From: Pseudomonadota bacterium | GTDB lineage: Bacteria > Pseudomonadota > Gammaproteobacteria > JAADHS01 | NCBI GenBank assembly: GCA_021821045.1 | Contig: JAKACW010000010.1 | Coordinates: 1 to 64,000 of the forward strand | Reading direction: 5' to 3' | Length of the DNA: 64,000 bases | Shown: in pieces, positions 25,031-32,509 of the stretch | How positions within the stretch are numbered: the stretch's first letter is position 1 | Layout of the letters: each line of letters starts with the position of its first letter | Translations under genes and position numbers: made by a program | The notes under the pieces: generated by a model | What the model was told of the DNA's origin: nothing | Database searches by the model: none | Seen by the model: only the letters and a program-made list of their open reading frames with translations

Positions 25031-27439
25031 TCAGTTTGGTTGATTCATCACTTCGAATACCTGCTCAGCGATCACGCGTTCGCCTTCCAGCAGTTGCGCG
25101 GCCCACTGACCCGCTGCACGGTCGATGCTCGGATCCATGACGATCCATGTTTTCGGCCACTGCGGCCTGACCCCATGCTCGCCGGTATAGTACAAACCGC
25201 TCGGAGAGCGCCAACGGTACGTTAGGTAACTCATGTGTTTCGGCGGCGTCCACTCCACGGCCATGACCGGCCGATGCTCGCCTCCCACGACAGGCGCTGC
25301 AAGGAACTCCCGTTCCGGTGCTGTCCCGTCGCCGGTGAAATATCCAACCGTCAGCGAGCGCGGCTCAGGCGCTGTCGTCGCCACTTTCGCGCGCAGCGGT
25401 ACTGCACGATGGACACGAAACTCTTCCGCAGCAAGCACGCGCCCGTCGCCGGACGTCTTGACCAGCAAGGCCCAGCGGCCTTCCGCCATAGGCAGGCCGA
25501 AGGCCGGAATCATATAGCTATGAGTCCAGCCGGGATCGCCGGTCAGTTGAAAATGGCCACGCTCGTTGGAGGGAGACAACCACTCGAAAGACAAGTCGAT
25601 CGCGTCAGTGCTCGGCACGCCGTGGATAAAGGCCACGATGGGTTCGCGCGGATTAAACCAGTTGCCCCATTCGAATTCACCGGAGAGATCAACGCTGCCC
25701 ATCGAACCGATGCGCAGCATCTTCGGACCGGGCGTGTTCAAGAACGCCGGCCGCCACCACTGTGCTTGGTAATGCACGAACTCGCTGCCCGGGGGCGCGC
25801 GCAGAAAACCTTCCCGCGCATACCACACGCCGAGTAAGCGGTCGTAGTAGCGCAGACGATTAGGAAAGTGCCTGCTGAAATCCCGTTCTTGGAATGGATC
25901 GCGCTGGATATGGAACAAGGCCTGCTCCGTGCCCCACGCATTCGCGGTATATTGCCATTCGCCGTCGATCACCGACCAGGCGCGCAAGGTCGGATCGCCG
26001 TGCACAAAATAGAGCAGTTGCTGCGGCCACCGCGGCGCCAGCATGTCGCGCCCCGCCGGCGTTGCTTGGCCCGCCATGGTCGCCAGGGTGCGCACCAAGT
26101 CATCCTCACCCGCTTGGCGCGGCGTCGTCAGCGGCGTGCCCAGCCGATCGGGAAAGTGCATCAACAAAAACCCCTGAAGTTGCGCCAACGCCAGCGGCCG
26201 TTCAGGCTCCGCGTCGGCATAGTGGCCGCTGACCATGATCACCGTTTGGTCTGCGTCGCCTATCTGCCGATTGCGGCCTTCCACGGCGCCGACGACCGTC
26301 GCCAGCGTCGCCATCTGAGGCAAGACATTGCACTGCTCCAGTTGGGATATATCAAGATAGGCCACAACGCTTTTCTCAGATGAAACGTGTTCGGACCACC
26401 AGTCATCGATAGCCGACGTCGCGGCTTGCCGGTCGACGCAGTCGCCGCCGGCAGGTGCGGCGTTAGCGACATCGAACTCGACGATGCGATAGCCCGACAG
26501 GGCGTCCCGCAAACGCGACGCGATCGCCCGCGGCGCCCGGCCATAGAGAAATTTTTCGAATACAATGCCTCCCGCCAGAAGTCGGTTTAAGCCCGCGTGT
26601 TGACTGGCCAGTTCCGAGAACAAATCCAGAGGAACATTCACTGTGCCCGTCTCGATCCAGACAATGCGCCGCGGCCCGCCGTCGACCAACGCCAGCGGCG
26701 GGTCGCGCAAGTATTCGCTCAACGGATCGGCGTCGTCGGGCAACGTGCCATAGCGCAGGCTTCGAACGTTGACCGGATGGGGGCGGTGCCACGGCATGTC
26801 CCGTTGCGCGACGGCGCGATAAATGGGCATGACCAGCGGGTGTTCATTGACTTGATGCAAGGGCAGACGCAGCGCGCCCCAAACATTCACCGCCGCAAAT
26901 GCCGCCACCGCCACGTAGAACGACGGCCGCCGCAGCCCAGCGACCAAGTGAACGGTGAAGTCCAACACTCGGGGAACATCGTCGCGCCACAACACGCGGT
27001 AAACGTAGTACGTCACCACCGCCAGGCCGACGAAACTCGCCAACGCGGCTGCGTCCACCGCGCCGAAGACGACCAGCAAAAACGCCTCGACGCCGAGACC
27101 TTCGTCCACCAGCGCGGGCGAGAAATGTTCGTAGAAGCGGCCAAAAATTTGCTGGTCAATGATGAGCGCCAGATTCAACGCCAGGAATGTAACGAAGTAG
27201 ACCGCGCGCCCCACCGCGCCCAGGAGGATCAACGCGCCCGCCACCGCCACTACCGCGACCATCACCCAGGTCGATGGCTGCGCGAACGGAAGCAGCAATA
27301 GCGAAAGCGCCACCGAGCCATCCGGCGGAACCGGGGCATGTACCACCATGCTGACCGCCTGCACCCACAGCCCGAACACGCCATGGCCGAGGCCAACCGT
27401 TACCCCCTTATCCACCCAGTCCTTGGCGGACGATGCCAT
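25031..27439 (-). CDS. Membrane protein with degenerate sulfatase/LTA-synthase-like domain
   Basis: About 802 residues from the ATG at 27439, chosen because AAGGA lies six bases upstream; the frame extends to 27499. Layout: about five or six membrane segments (to about residue 170), then a periplasmic region resembling the alkaline-phosphatase/LTA-synthase superfamily (RRIVWIETGTVNVPLDLFSELASQHAGLNRLLAGGIVFEKFLYG ... VIMVSGHYADAEPERPL), then two beta-sandwich modules ending in GRWALLVKTSGDGRVLAAEEFRV and GQWAAQLLEGERVIAEQVFEV. The expected nucleophile Thr/Ser and metal-ligand pattern (such as SDHG) are not visible, SGHY standing in its place, so this looks like a pseudoenzyme. Recognition is moderate. 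Divergent from the ABC exporter gene. Confidence 0.6.
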   Translation of the reverse strand: MASSAKDWVDKGVTVGLGHGVFGLWVQAVSMVVHAPVPPDGSVALSLLLLPFAQPSTWVMVAVVAVAGALILLGAVGRAVYFVTFLALNLALIIDQQIFGRFYEHFSPALVDEGLGVEAFLLVVFGAVDAAALASFVGLAVVTYYVYRVLWRDDVPRVLDFTVHLVAGLRRPSFYVAVAAFAAVNVWGALRLPLHQVNEHPLVMPIYRAVAQRDMPWHRPHPVNVRSLRYGTLPDDADPLSEYLRDPPLALVDGGPRRIVWIETGTVNVPLDLFSELASQHAGLNRLLAGGIVFEKFLYGRAPRAIASRLRDALSGYRIVEFDVANAAPAGGDCVDRQAATSAIDDWWSEHVSSEKSVVAYLDISQLEQCNVLPQMATLATVVGAVEGRNRQIGDADQTVIMVSGHYADAEPERPLALAQLQGFLLMHFPDRLGTPLTTPRQAGEDDLVRTLATMAGQATPAGRDMLAPRWPQQLLYFVHGDPTLRAWSVIDGEWQYTANAWGTEQALFHIQRDPFQERDFSRHFPNRLRYYDRLLGVWYAREGFLRAPPGSEFVHYQAQWWRPAFLNTPGPKMLRIGSMGSVDLSGEFEWGNWFNPREPIVAFIHGVPSTDAIDLSFEWLSPSNERGHFQLTGDPGWTHSYMIPAFGLPMAEGRWALLVKTSGDGRVLAAEEFRVHRAVPLRAKVATTAPEPRSLTVGYFTGDGTAPEREFLAAPVVGGEHRPVMAVEWTPPKHMSYLTYRWRSPSGLYYTGEHGVRPQWPKTWIVMDPSIDRAAGQWAAQLLEGERVIAEQVFEVMNQPN

Positions 27440-27482
27440 TGGCGATCCTTGCAGTGCCGGTCCGAAACGAGTTACTCGCGAT

Positions 27483-27500
27483 TTTGTCATTTTAGACAAA
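27483..27500. promoter_or_regulatory. Inverted repeat in a divergent promoter region
   Basis: TTTGTC-ATTTTA-GACAAA: perfect 6-base arms with a 6-base spacer, in the roughly 130-base gap between the divergent pseudo-sulfatase and ABC exporter genes. TTGTCA at 27485 followed 17 bases later by GTAAAG could be a weak promoter toward the exporter. A possible operator; no regulator is assigned. Confidence 0.4.
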
Positions 27501-27567
27501 GAGATAGTAAAGTAGAAATCCGGATATCTGGCCGCGGCTCATGCCGCGACAACGAGGTTCCCAAATA

Positions 27568-29328
27568 ATGAAAACAAGCAAAGGGCCGTTTCTGGCATGG
27601 CAACGGCGGATCATCACCCGGTTCCTGACCGAAATCCGGCCCGACCAAGGGAAACTGCTCGCCCTCGCGCTGCTGAGCTTGGTCATGACGGCAGCCAACA
27701 CGTCGCTGATCTGGATGATCGGCAGCGCCGTTTCCGCGATCGCCGCAGGCCGTTTCGAGGAATTGAATCACACCTTGCTGATCATCGCCGGCATTGTCCT
27801 GGTCGCGCAGGTCATGCGCTTCATCTATGCTTTTCACTTGCAGCGCATATCCCTGCGTTTCGTCGATCGCGTGCGTGGCCGGCTGCTCAACCACGTCATG
27901 TCCCTGTCGTTTCCCATCATGCAAACGTTTGCCAAGGGCGATTTAATGACCCGTCTTTCCGGCAACGTCACCCGGCTGCTAACGTTTTTCGTCAACGCCC
28001 CGTTGAATTTTCTTTCCAACGTGGTGATCGTCGTCGTCTATGCCTCGATGCTGTTTTGGATCGACTGGAAACTGGCTCTGATCGCTCTGGCGTTCGCGCC
28101 GCTGTTTTTTCTCGCCCAATTGTTCGTCGCACCACGGGCCGGCGAAGCGTCGCGCAGCCTCACCCGGGAGCGGGTCAAGCTGGTGTCAATGGAAGAGCAG
28201 GCGCTGGCCAATCTGCGCGGCATCAGCGCCTTTACCGGCGAGCCGGCCATTCGCGAGGTGCATCATCGGCAGTTCGACATGACCCGTTATTGGGCGCTCA
28301 AAGTGCGACGTATACGGGTGCTGAACAACGCCTTCACGACGTTTCTGGTTTACGTGGCGGGCCTCACCATTGTGTTCAGCGGCATTTCCGGCGTGCAGTC
28401 CGGCCAAATGACGTTGGGCGCACTGGTCAGTTTTCTCATTTATCTGCGCTTCTCGATTTTCCCCATTCGCAACATCGCGCATATTCCCGTCAAACTGGAG
28501 GCAGATCGACCCGCCGCGGAACGGGTGATGGAGTTGTTGGACACGCCGCCCACCGTCGTCGACCGCCACCCCAACAACGCGCTGCAAGTCAGCCGCGGCA
28601 AAATCGAATTCCGCGATGTATCGTTCGGCTACCCAAACACGCCGCAGCCAGTGCTGACGAACGTTTCGCATGTCATCCACGGCGGCGAATGTGTCGCGCT
28701 GGTGGGACCAAGCGGGTCGGGCAAGTCAACGTTCGCCAATCTGCTGCTCCGCTTCTACGATCCCCAACAAGGTGCGATCGCCATCGACGGCACCGATATC
28801 GGCACGGTGTCGCTTGTCTCGTTGCGCAGACAAATTTCGATCGTTTGGCAGGAGCCGTTCTTGATCGATGGCAGCTTGCGCGACAATCTGCGGCTCGCGC
28901 GCCCGGACGCCAGCGACGACCAAATCGCCGCGGCCTGCCAGGCCAGTTACTGCAGCGAGTTCATCGACAAATTAGATCGCGGGTTGGATACGATCATCGG
29001 CGTCCGCGGCGTCGCGCTTTCCGTCGGCCAACGACAGCGCATCGCCATCGCGCAAGCATTCCTACGGGATACGCCGATTCTTGTGCTCGACGAAGCCTCC
29101 TCGGCTTTGGATAGTCATTCGGAAAAGGTGATAAGCGAGGCGTTGCAGAAATTGCGCGAGGGCCGCACAACGTTGATCATCGCCCACCGTTACTCGTCAA
29201 TTCGTGCTGCCGGTCGAATTCTATACTTCGCCGGTGACGGAACCGTCGTGACGGGCACTCATGAAGAACTACTGCAGCGAATCGAACACTACGAACGCGC
29301 GGTGGCCTGGCAAACCGGCGGCCGTTAG
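27568..29328 (+). CDS. ABC exporter, fused permease and ATPase (MsbA/LmrA type)
   Basis: About 586 residues from the ATG at 27568 (another ATG at 27541 adds nine residues). Six-span ABC type 1 exporter domain (about residues 25-310), then the nucleotide-binding domain: Walker A VGPSGSGKSTFANLLLRFYD, Q-loop WQEPFLIDGS, signature ALSVGQRQRIAIAQAFL (LSVGQ rather than LSGGQ), Walker B ILVLDEASSALD, and H-loop IIAHRYSSI. Exports lipids, drugs or peptides as a homodimer. A strong hairpin terminator follows, and the Ala-Pro microprotein gene lies convergently just beyond it, so peptide export is a reasonable but unproven guess. Confidence 0.88.
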   Translation: MKTSKGPFLAWQRRIITRFLTEIRPDQGKLLALALLSLVMTAANTSLIWMIGSAVSAIAAGRFEELNHTLLIIAGIVLVAQVMRFIYAFHLQRISLRFVDRVRGRLLNHVMSLSFPIMQTFAKGDLMTRLSGNVTRLLTFFVNAPLNFLSNVVIVVVYASMLFWIDWKLALIALAFAPLFFLAQLFVAPRAGEASRSLTRERVKLVSMEEQALANLRGISAFTGEPAIREVHHRQFDMTRYWALKVRRIRVLNNAFTTFLVYVAGLTIVFSGISGVQSGQMTLGALVSFLIYLRFSIFPIRNIAHIPVKLEADRPAAERVMELLDTPPTVVDRHPNNALQVSRGKIEFRDVSFGYPNTPQPVLTNVSHVIHGGECVALVGPSGSGKSTFANLLLRFYDPQQGAIAIDGTDIGTVSLVSLRRQISIVWQEPFLIDGSLRDNLRLARPDASDDQIAAACQASYCSEFIDKLDRGLDTIIGVRGVALSVGQRQRIAIAQAFLRDTPILVLDEASSALDSHSEKVISEALQKLREGRTTLIIAHRYSSIRAAGRILYFAGDGTVVTGTHEELLQRIEHYERAVAWQTGGR

Positions 29329-29350
29329 TGGCCCGCCTTACCGTCGAAAC

Positions 29351-29380
29351 GAAAAGGGCCACTGAAACGTGGCCCTTTTC
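29351..29380. terminator. Bidirectional intrinsic terminator
   Basis: Perfect 12-base stem GAAAAGGGCCAC / GTGGCCCTTTTC with a six-base loop. The A- and T-rich stem ends supply U tracts in both directions, so it can end both the ABC exporter transcript (plus) and the microprotein transcript (minus). Confidence 0.85.
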
Positions 29381-29437
29381 GTTGCCGGTCCCGAGATAAC
29401 TCAGTACCCGCTCTTCTCTACCGCTCAACCTTGCAGC

Positions 29438-29605
29438 TTACATCCCGCCGCCATGTCCGCCGGCCGGGGGCGCCGGAGCGGGCGCCGGTCCAGGTGCGGG
29501 CGCAGGGGCCGGTGCAGGAGCTGGAGCTGGAGCGGGCGCCGGAGCGGGTCCAGGAGCGGGCGCCGGTGCTGCGCCGTGCCCCATTCCACCACCATGTCCA
29601 CCCAT
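29438..29605 (-). CDS. Ala-Pro repeat microprotein with Gly-His-Met ends (55 aa)
   Basis: A 56-codon gene. The ATG at 29605 is preceded by a textbook AAAGGAG (29612-29618) with six-base spacing. The peptide begins MGGHGGGMGHG, has a core of alternating Ala and Pro (residues about 12-48, 18 prolines, Gly at 19 and 39), and ends GGHGGGM, so the two ends nearly mirror each other. Pro codons are mixed (CCG, CCC, CCT, CCA), arguing for selection on the protein rather than recent slippage. No signal peptide. A prolyl-hydroxylase-type gene is divergent 193 bases away; this peptide is its obvious candidate substrate. The His/Met/Gly ends could bind copper. I know of no described family. The function is inferred. 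Confidence 0.75.
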   Translation of the reverse strand: MGGHGGGMGHGAAPAPAPGPAPAPAPAPAPAPAPAPAPGPAPAPAPPAGGHGGGM

Positions 29606-29798
29606 GTCGTTCTCCTTTGTACTGTGACTTCACTTGAATCGAGACTTTCGACTTGAAGGCCCGAGAATAGACTGAAGGGCACAGCCCCTTGTATTGGGTA
29701 TTTTACCTACTGCAGGAGACCACGTATGCGCTGCGTTGACAACGCTGCGCCGATTTGGATACCGTCCAACTCTAAAACTACATTTTCGGCTGCAACAA

Positions 29799-30602
29799 AT
29801 GACACAGACCTGGTTGGACCCAACCCCTGCCGCGACGGGACGCATTTCCGCGTCGCCCGTCCTGGATGAAACAGGGAATACACCGGACATCGCACTGCGA
29901 GACAACGAGCCATGTCTGTGCGGCAGCGGCGACCCGTTCGAAGTCTGCTGCGCTTCCCGCGAATCGCCGCGCAAGCCTCCGTACGGCGTGTTCGTGTTCG
30001 AGAACTATCTGGACGCCGACAGCGCCCGCGAATGGATTGAATACGCCGAGCAGTGCCGCAGACAGCGCCTGTTGGTGATCGATCAGAATGCATCCACGCC
30101 CGACAACATTGTCAAGGTCGAGGACAGCCGCCGCGTGGCAGAGCGGGTCGATCTTGGGACCCGACACGCGCAACTTAACGAGTTAGTGGCAAAGGCGTAC
30201 GTGGATCTGGCCGACCGCTGCTTTGGCCGGTCATTGGATTGGTACGAAACACCGGAGCTGATGCGCTATTCCCCCGGCGGCTTCTACGTCAAGCATGCCG
30301 ATAGCCAGAACTTCAATCCGTCGACACAAAGCTGGACCAAGGTCATCGACCGCGATTTGAGTTTGCTGATCTATCTCAACGACGATTTCGAGGGCGGCGC
30401 GCTGCATTTCAACCGCTTCAACTATCGCTTGCAGCCCAAAGCGGGCATGGCGGTGATCTTCCCGTCGGACAGTCGCTACGTTCATACCGCGGAAACGGTC
30501 ACACGAGGCACACGCTACGCCGTGGTAAGTTGGGCCTCGGTGCGCGGGGTGCCCAAGATTGCCGCAAAACCGCCCGTACCGGCGATATTCCTCGACCGCT
30601 GA
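29799..30602 (+). CDS. 2-oxoglutarate/Fe(II) oxygenase of the prolyl 4-hydroxylase type with SEC-C motif
   Basis: About 267 residues from the ATG at 29799; the frame extends to 29694 without a better start. A SEC-C-like zinc motif, EPCLCGSGDPFEVCC, is at about residues 37-51. The P4Hc double-stranded beta-helix follows, with iron ligands in GGFYVKHADSQNF (HxD) and SRYVHTAE (distal His), and the 2-oxoglutarate-binding basic residue in RGTRYAVVSW. LSLLIYLNDDFEGGALHF is the typical central strand. The catalytic set is complete, so hydroxylation of prolyl (or similar) residues is likely. Divergent from the Pro-rich microprotein and convergent with a SEC-C sulfotransferase-like gene. Confidence 0.85.
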   Translation: MTQTWLDPTPAATGRISASPVLDETGNTPDIALRDNEPCLCGSGDPFEVCCASRESPRKPPYGVFVFENYLDADSAREWIEYAEQCRRQRLLVIDQNASTPDNIVKVEDSRRVAERVDLGTRHAQLNELVAKAYVDLADRCFGRSLDWYETPELMRYSPGGFYVKHADSQNFNPSTQSWTKVIDRDLSLLIYLNDDFEGGALHFNRFNYRLQPKAGMAVIFPSDSRYVHTAETVTRGTRYAVVSWASVRGVPKIAAKPPVPAIFLDR

Positions 30603-30612
30603 CCGCTTGACC

Positions 30613-30790
30613 GTGGGAGCGGATCATTCCGCGATAAGCCGAGCGATGGCGATAAAGCCGGCGAAGAATCGCGGTAGGAAACCGCTCCCACAATGAGAAG
30701 CCTGGTTCGTTGTGGGAGCGGATTATTCCGCGATGAGTCGGGCTACGGCGCCAAGTTCGGCGAAGAATCGCGGTACAAAACCGCTCCCAC
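30613..30790. repeat. Two REP pairs (four copies)
   Basis: Direct 30613-30635, inverted 30668-30691, direct 30712-30734, inverted 30767-30790. Direct copies have GCGGA/TCCGC stems and inverted ones GCGGT/ACCGC, as in the 424-597 array. The inner spacers are also alike (about 32 bases each). They fill the gap between two convergent genes, where they may end transcription. Confidence 0.9.
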
Positions 30791-30821
30791 ACATGTTAAT
30801 TCAGCGCTCTAGCGGAGCGCA

Positions 30822-32006
30822 TCATCTCGCGTTTAACGCCCCCGGCAGACCGGGCTCCGGATACTCAATCCCTAACAGCCCACGGGCAAATATCTCCGCC
30901 GCGTCAATCTCGCGAGCAAACCTTGCGCGAAGCTTGGCCACGTCTTGTTCGCGCTGCTGGGGACTATATTTGAACTCCGTGTTTTTCGAATACACGCCGA
31001 ACAGTTCGGCGACAACCGCGTCCCGATCCACACCCGGCAGCGGCGCCAAATCGAAGAATTTGCCGCACGCCGCCACCATCGTCGTCGGCGCACGCAGCAT
31101 GCGATTGAAATCGAGACAGCGCACCCGCGTCGGTGCGAATTCGAACGCATCTAAATACAACGCGAGGTTGTAGGCCCAATACACCGCCGCCATCTCCGCA
31201 TAAAGCTGAACACCCAAGTCAAATCGCGCGCCGTCGTTGAACCGTTGTGCCGCCGCGTCGCGGACCATGCGAAAGCGATCGCGCAGCCACGGCCGGCGGT
31301 TTTCCGCTTTGAGGCAAGCAGCAACGAACTCATCCAAAGGCGTGTACATGAACAAAATCGGCACGTCCGCCTGCCAGCGCAGCACGGGCAGCATCAGCTC
31401 GTTGGCATAGTCGTTGGCCTTCACCACCGCCGATTGAGTTTCACTGTAGCGGCGCGACAGCAAGCGCATTGCCCGACCCAGCCATACGACGCGCTCCTCG
31501 TCGGAGACGTCCGCCGAGCGTCCATAAAACATGACGTTGCCCAAAATGTCCGGTTCGCGCAGCGGCACGCTATCGAATGCGCCCGCCAACGCTTGCGACA
31601 TTAACGTCGAACCGCAGAATGCGGTGTGAAATATCATTGGCGTGGGCCGCCACTGCGTTGCATCGGCGATGGCCGCGAACCGCGGCAAATCCATGTCGAG
31701 CGCATACTTGCCGATGATGCGCGCCGAATCGAGAAACACGCTGTCCCGATACCACCGAGGCGACATTTTCACGAGTCGAGCAGACGCGGCGGCGAAATCG
31801 ATCCGGACGGGAAAGATGTCGGGAACAGAATCCATAGCATCCAAACTGGCGACGACGGACGGCGTCAGCTGCCCAACCTCGATCGCCCCTCCGGCCGTCA
31901 CCCGCCCCCGACTCGCCGGGACGTCAGTTTCCGCCGCGCCGCAACAAACCGCATAGGTCAGCCCGCTCCCGCAAGGACAGTCCGAGTGTGCCGCGATGGA
32001 TTCCAT
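30822..32006 (-). CDS. Sulfotransferase-like P-loop protein with N-terminal SEC-C motif
   Basis: 394 residues. The N-terminus has a SEC-C zinc motif, DCPCGSGLTYAVCCG (about residues 9-23), the same kind as in the neighbouring oxygenase. Later, TPMIFHTAFCGSTLMSQALAG resembles the 5'-phosphosulfate-binding loop of PAPS-dependent sulfotransferases (a G-S-T-L core), and VPILFMYTPLDEFVAACLKAE could be the 3'-phosphate region. The fold beyond this is only loosely recognisable. If it is a sulfotransferase, a hydroxylated peptide would be a fitting acceptor. Convergent with the oxygenase, and transcribed away from the B12 riboswitch on the other strand. Confidence 0.6.
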   Translation of the reverse strand: MESIAAHSDCPCGSGLTYAVCCGAAETDVPASRGRVTAGGAIEVGQLTPSVVASLDAMDSVPDIFPVRIDFAAASARLVKMSPRWYRDSVFLDSARIIGKYALDMDLPRFAAIADATQWRPTPMIFHTAFCGSTLMSQALAGAFDSVPLREPDILGNVMFYGRSADVSDEERVVWLGRAMRLLSRRYSETQSAVVKANDYANELMLPVLRWQADVPILFMYTPLDEFVAACLKAENRRPWLRDRFRMVRDAAAQRFNDGARFDLGVQLYAEMAAVYWAYNLALYLDAFEFAPTRVRCLDFNRMLRAPTTMVAACGKFFDLAPLPGVDRDAVVAELFGVYSKNTEFKYSPQQREQDVAKLRARFAREIDAAEIFARGLLGIEYPEPGLPGALNAR

Positions 32007-32099
32007 GGCCGCAGTTTAGCGCGGAGTACTGGATCGCGCGACGTCGCCGGCGCGGCTTGACTTGCCCACCCGTCCCCATTACAGTTGGCCCGCGATGTA

Positions 32100-32314
32100 A
32101 ACATGTTGTTCGGGTGTTCCCTGGTGAAAACCACGGAATGAAACGGGAAGTCGGTGCGCGCGCCTTAGGGCCGCAATCCCGACGCTGCCCCCGCAACGGT
32201 AAACGAGTGAAGATTTATCAGCACGCCACTGTTCGCACGCGAATGGGAAGGCGATAAATCGGCGATTGATTTTACAGAAATATCAAACGCCTCTCGTGAG
32301 CCCGGAGACCGGCC
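32100..32314 (+). ncRNA. Cobalamin (B12) riboswitch
   Basis: The conserved core is clear: CGGGAAGTCGGTGCG at 32144, GACGCTGCCCCCGCAACGGT (the B12 box region, 32181-32200), GCCACTG at 32225, GGGAAGGCG at 32245, and GAGCCCGGAGACCGGCC at 32298-32314. It precedes the BtuB-type receptor gene by about 195 bases and should lower its expression when adenosylcobalamin is plentiful. Confidence 0.92.
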
Positions 32315-32349
32315 CAAACGACACGGAGCCCGTGACGCATTGGCATGCT

Positions 32350-32372
32350 GTAGGAGCGGATTTATCCGCGAT
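32350..32372. repeat. REP copy with GTAGGAGCG head
   Basis: Stem GCGGAT/ATCCGC and tail CGAT. Sits in the leader between the B12 riboswitch and the btuB start codon, so it would be part of the riboswitch transcript. Confidence 0.8.
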
Positions 32373-32509
32373 CCCGTGCCCGCGGATCACGCGCTTCACC
32401 GAGGTGTTGCGGAGGGCGACACGGGAATATCCATTCCTAATCCTTCTCCGCGATAACAACAATCACAGTCATGCAGCGCGGGTGAGCGCCGCAGAAGAAG
32501 GACTTTCAC

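Noticed and set aside
29425-29682. Longer 85-codon frame overlapping the Ala-Pro gene
   Set aside because: It is in a different frame, is Leu/Arg-rich with no Shine-Dalgarno, and mirrors the repeat composition only; the 55-residue frame has AAAGGAG.
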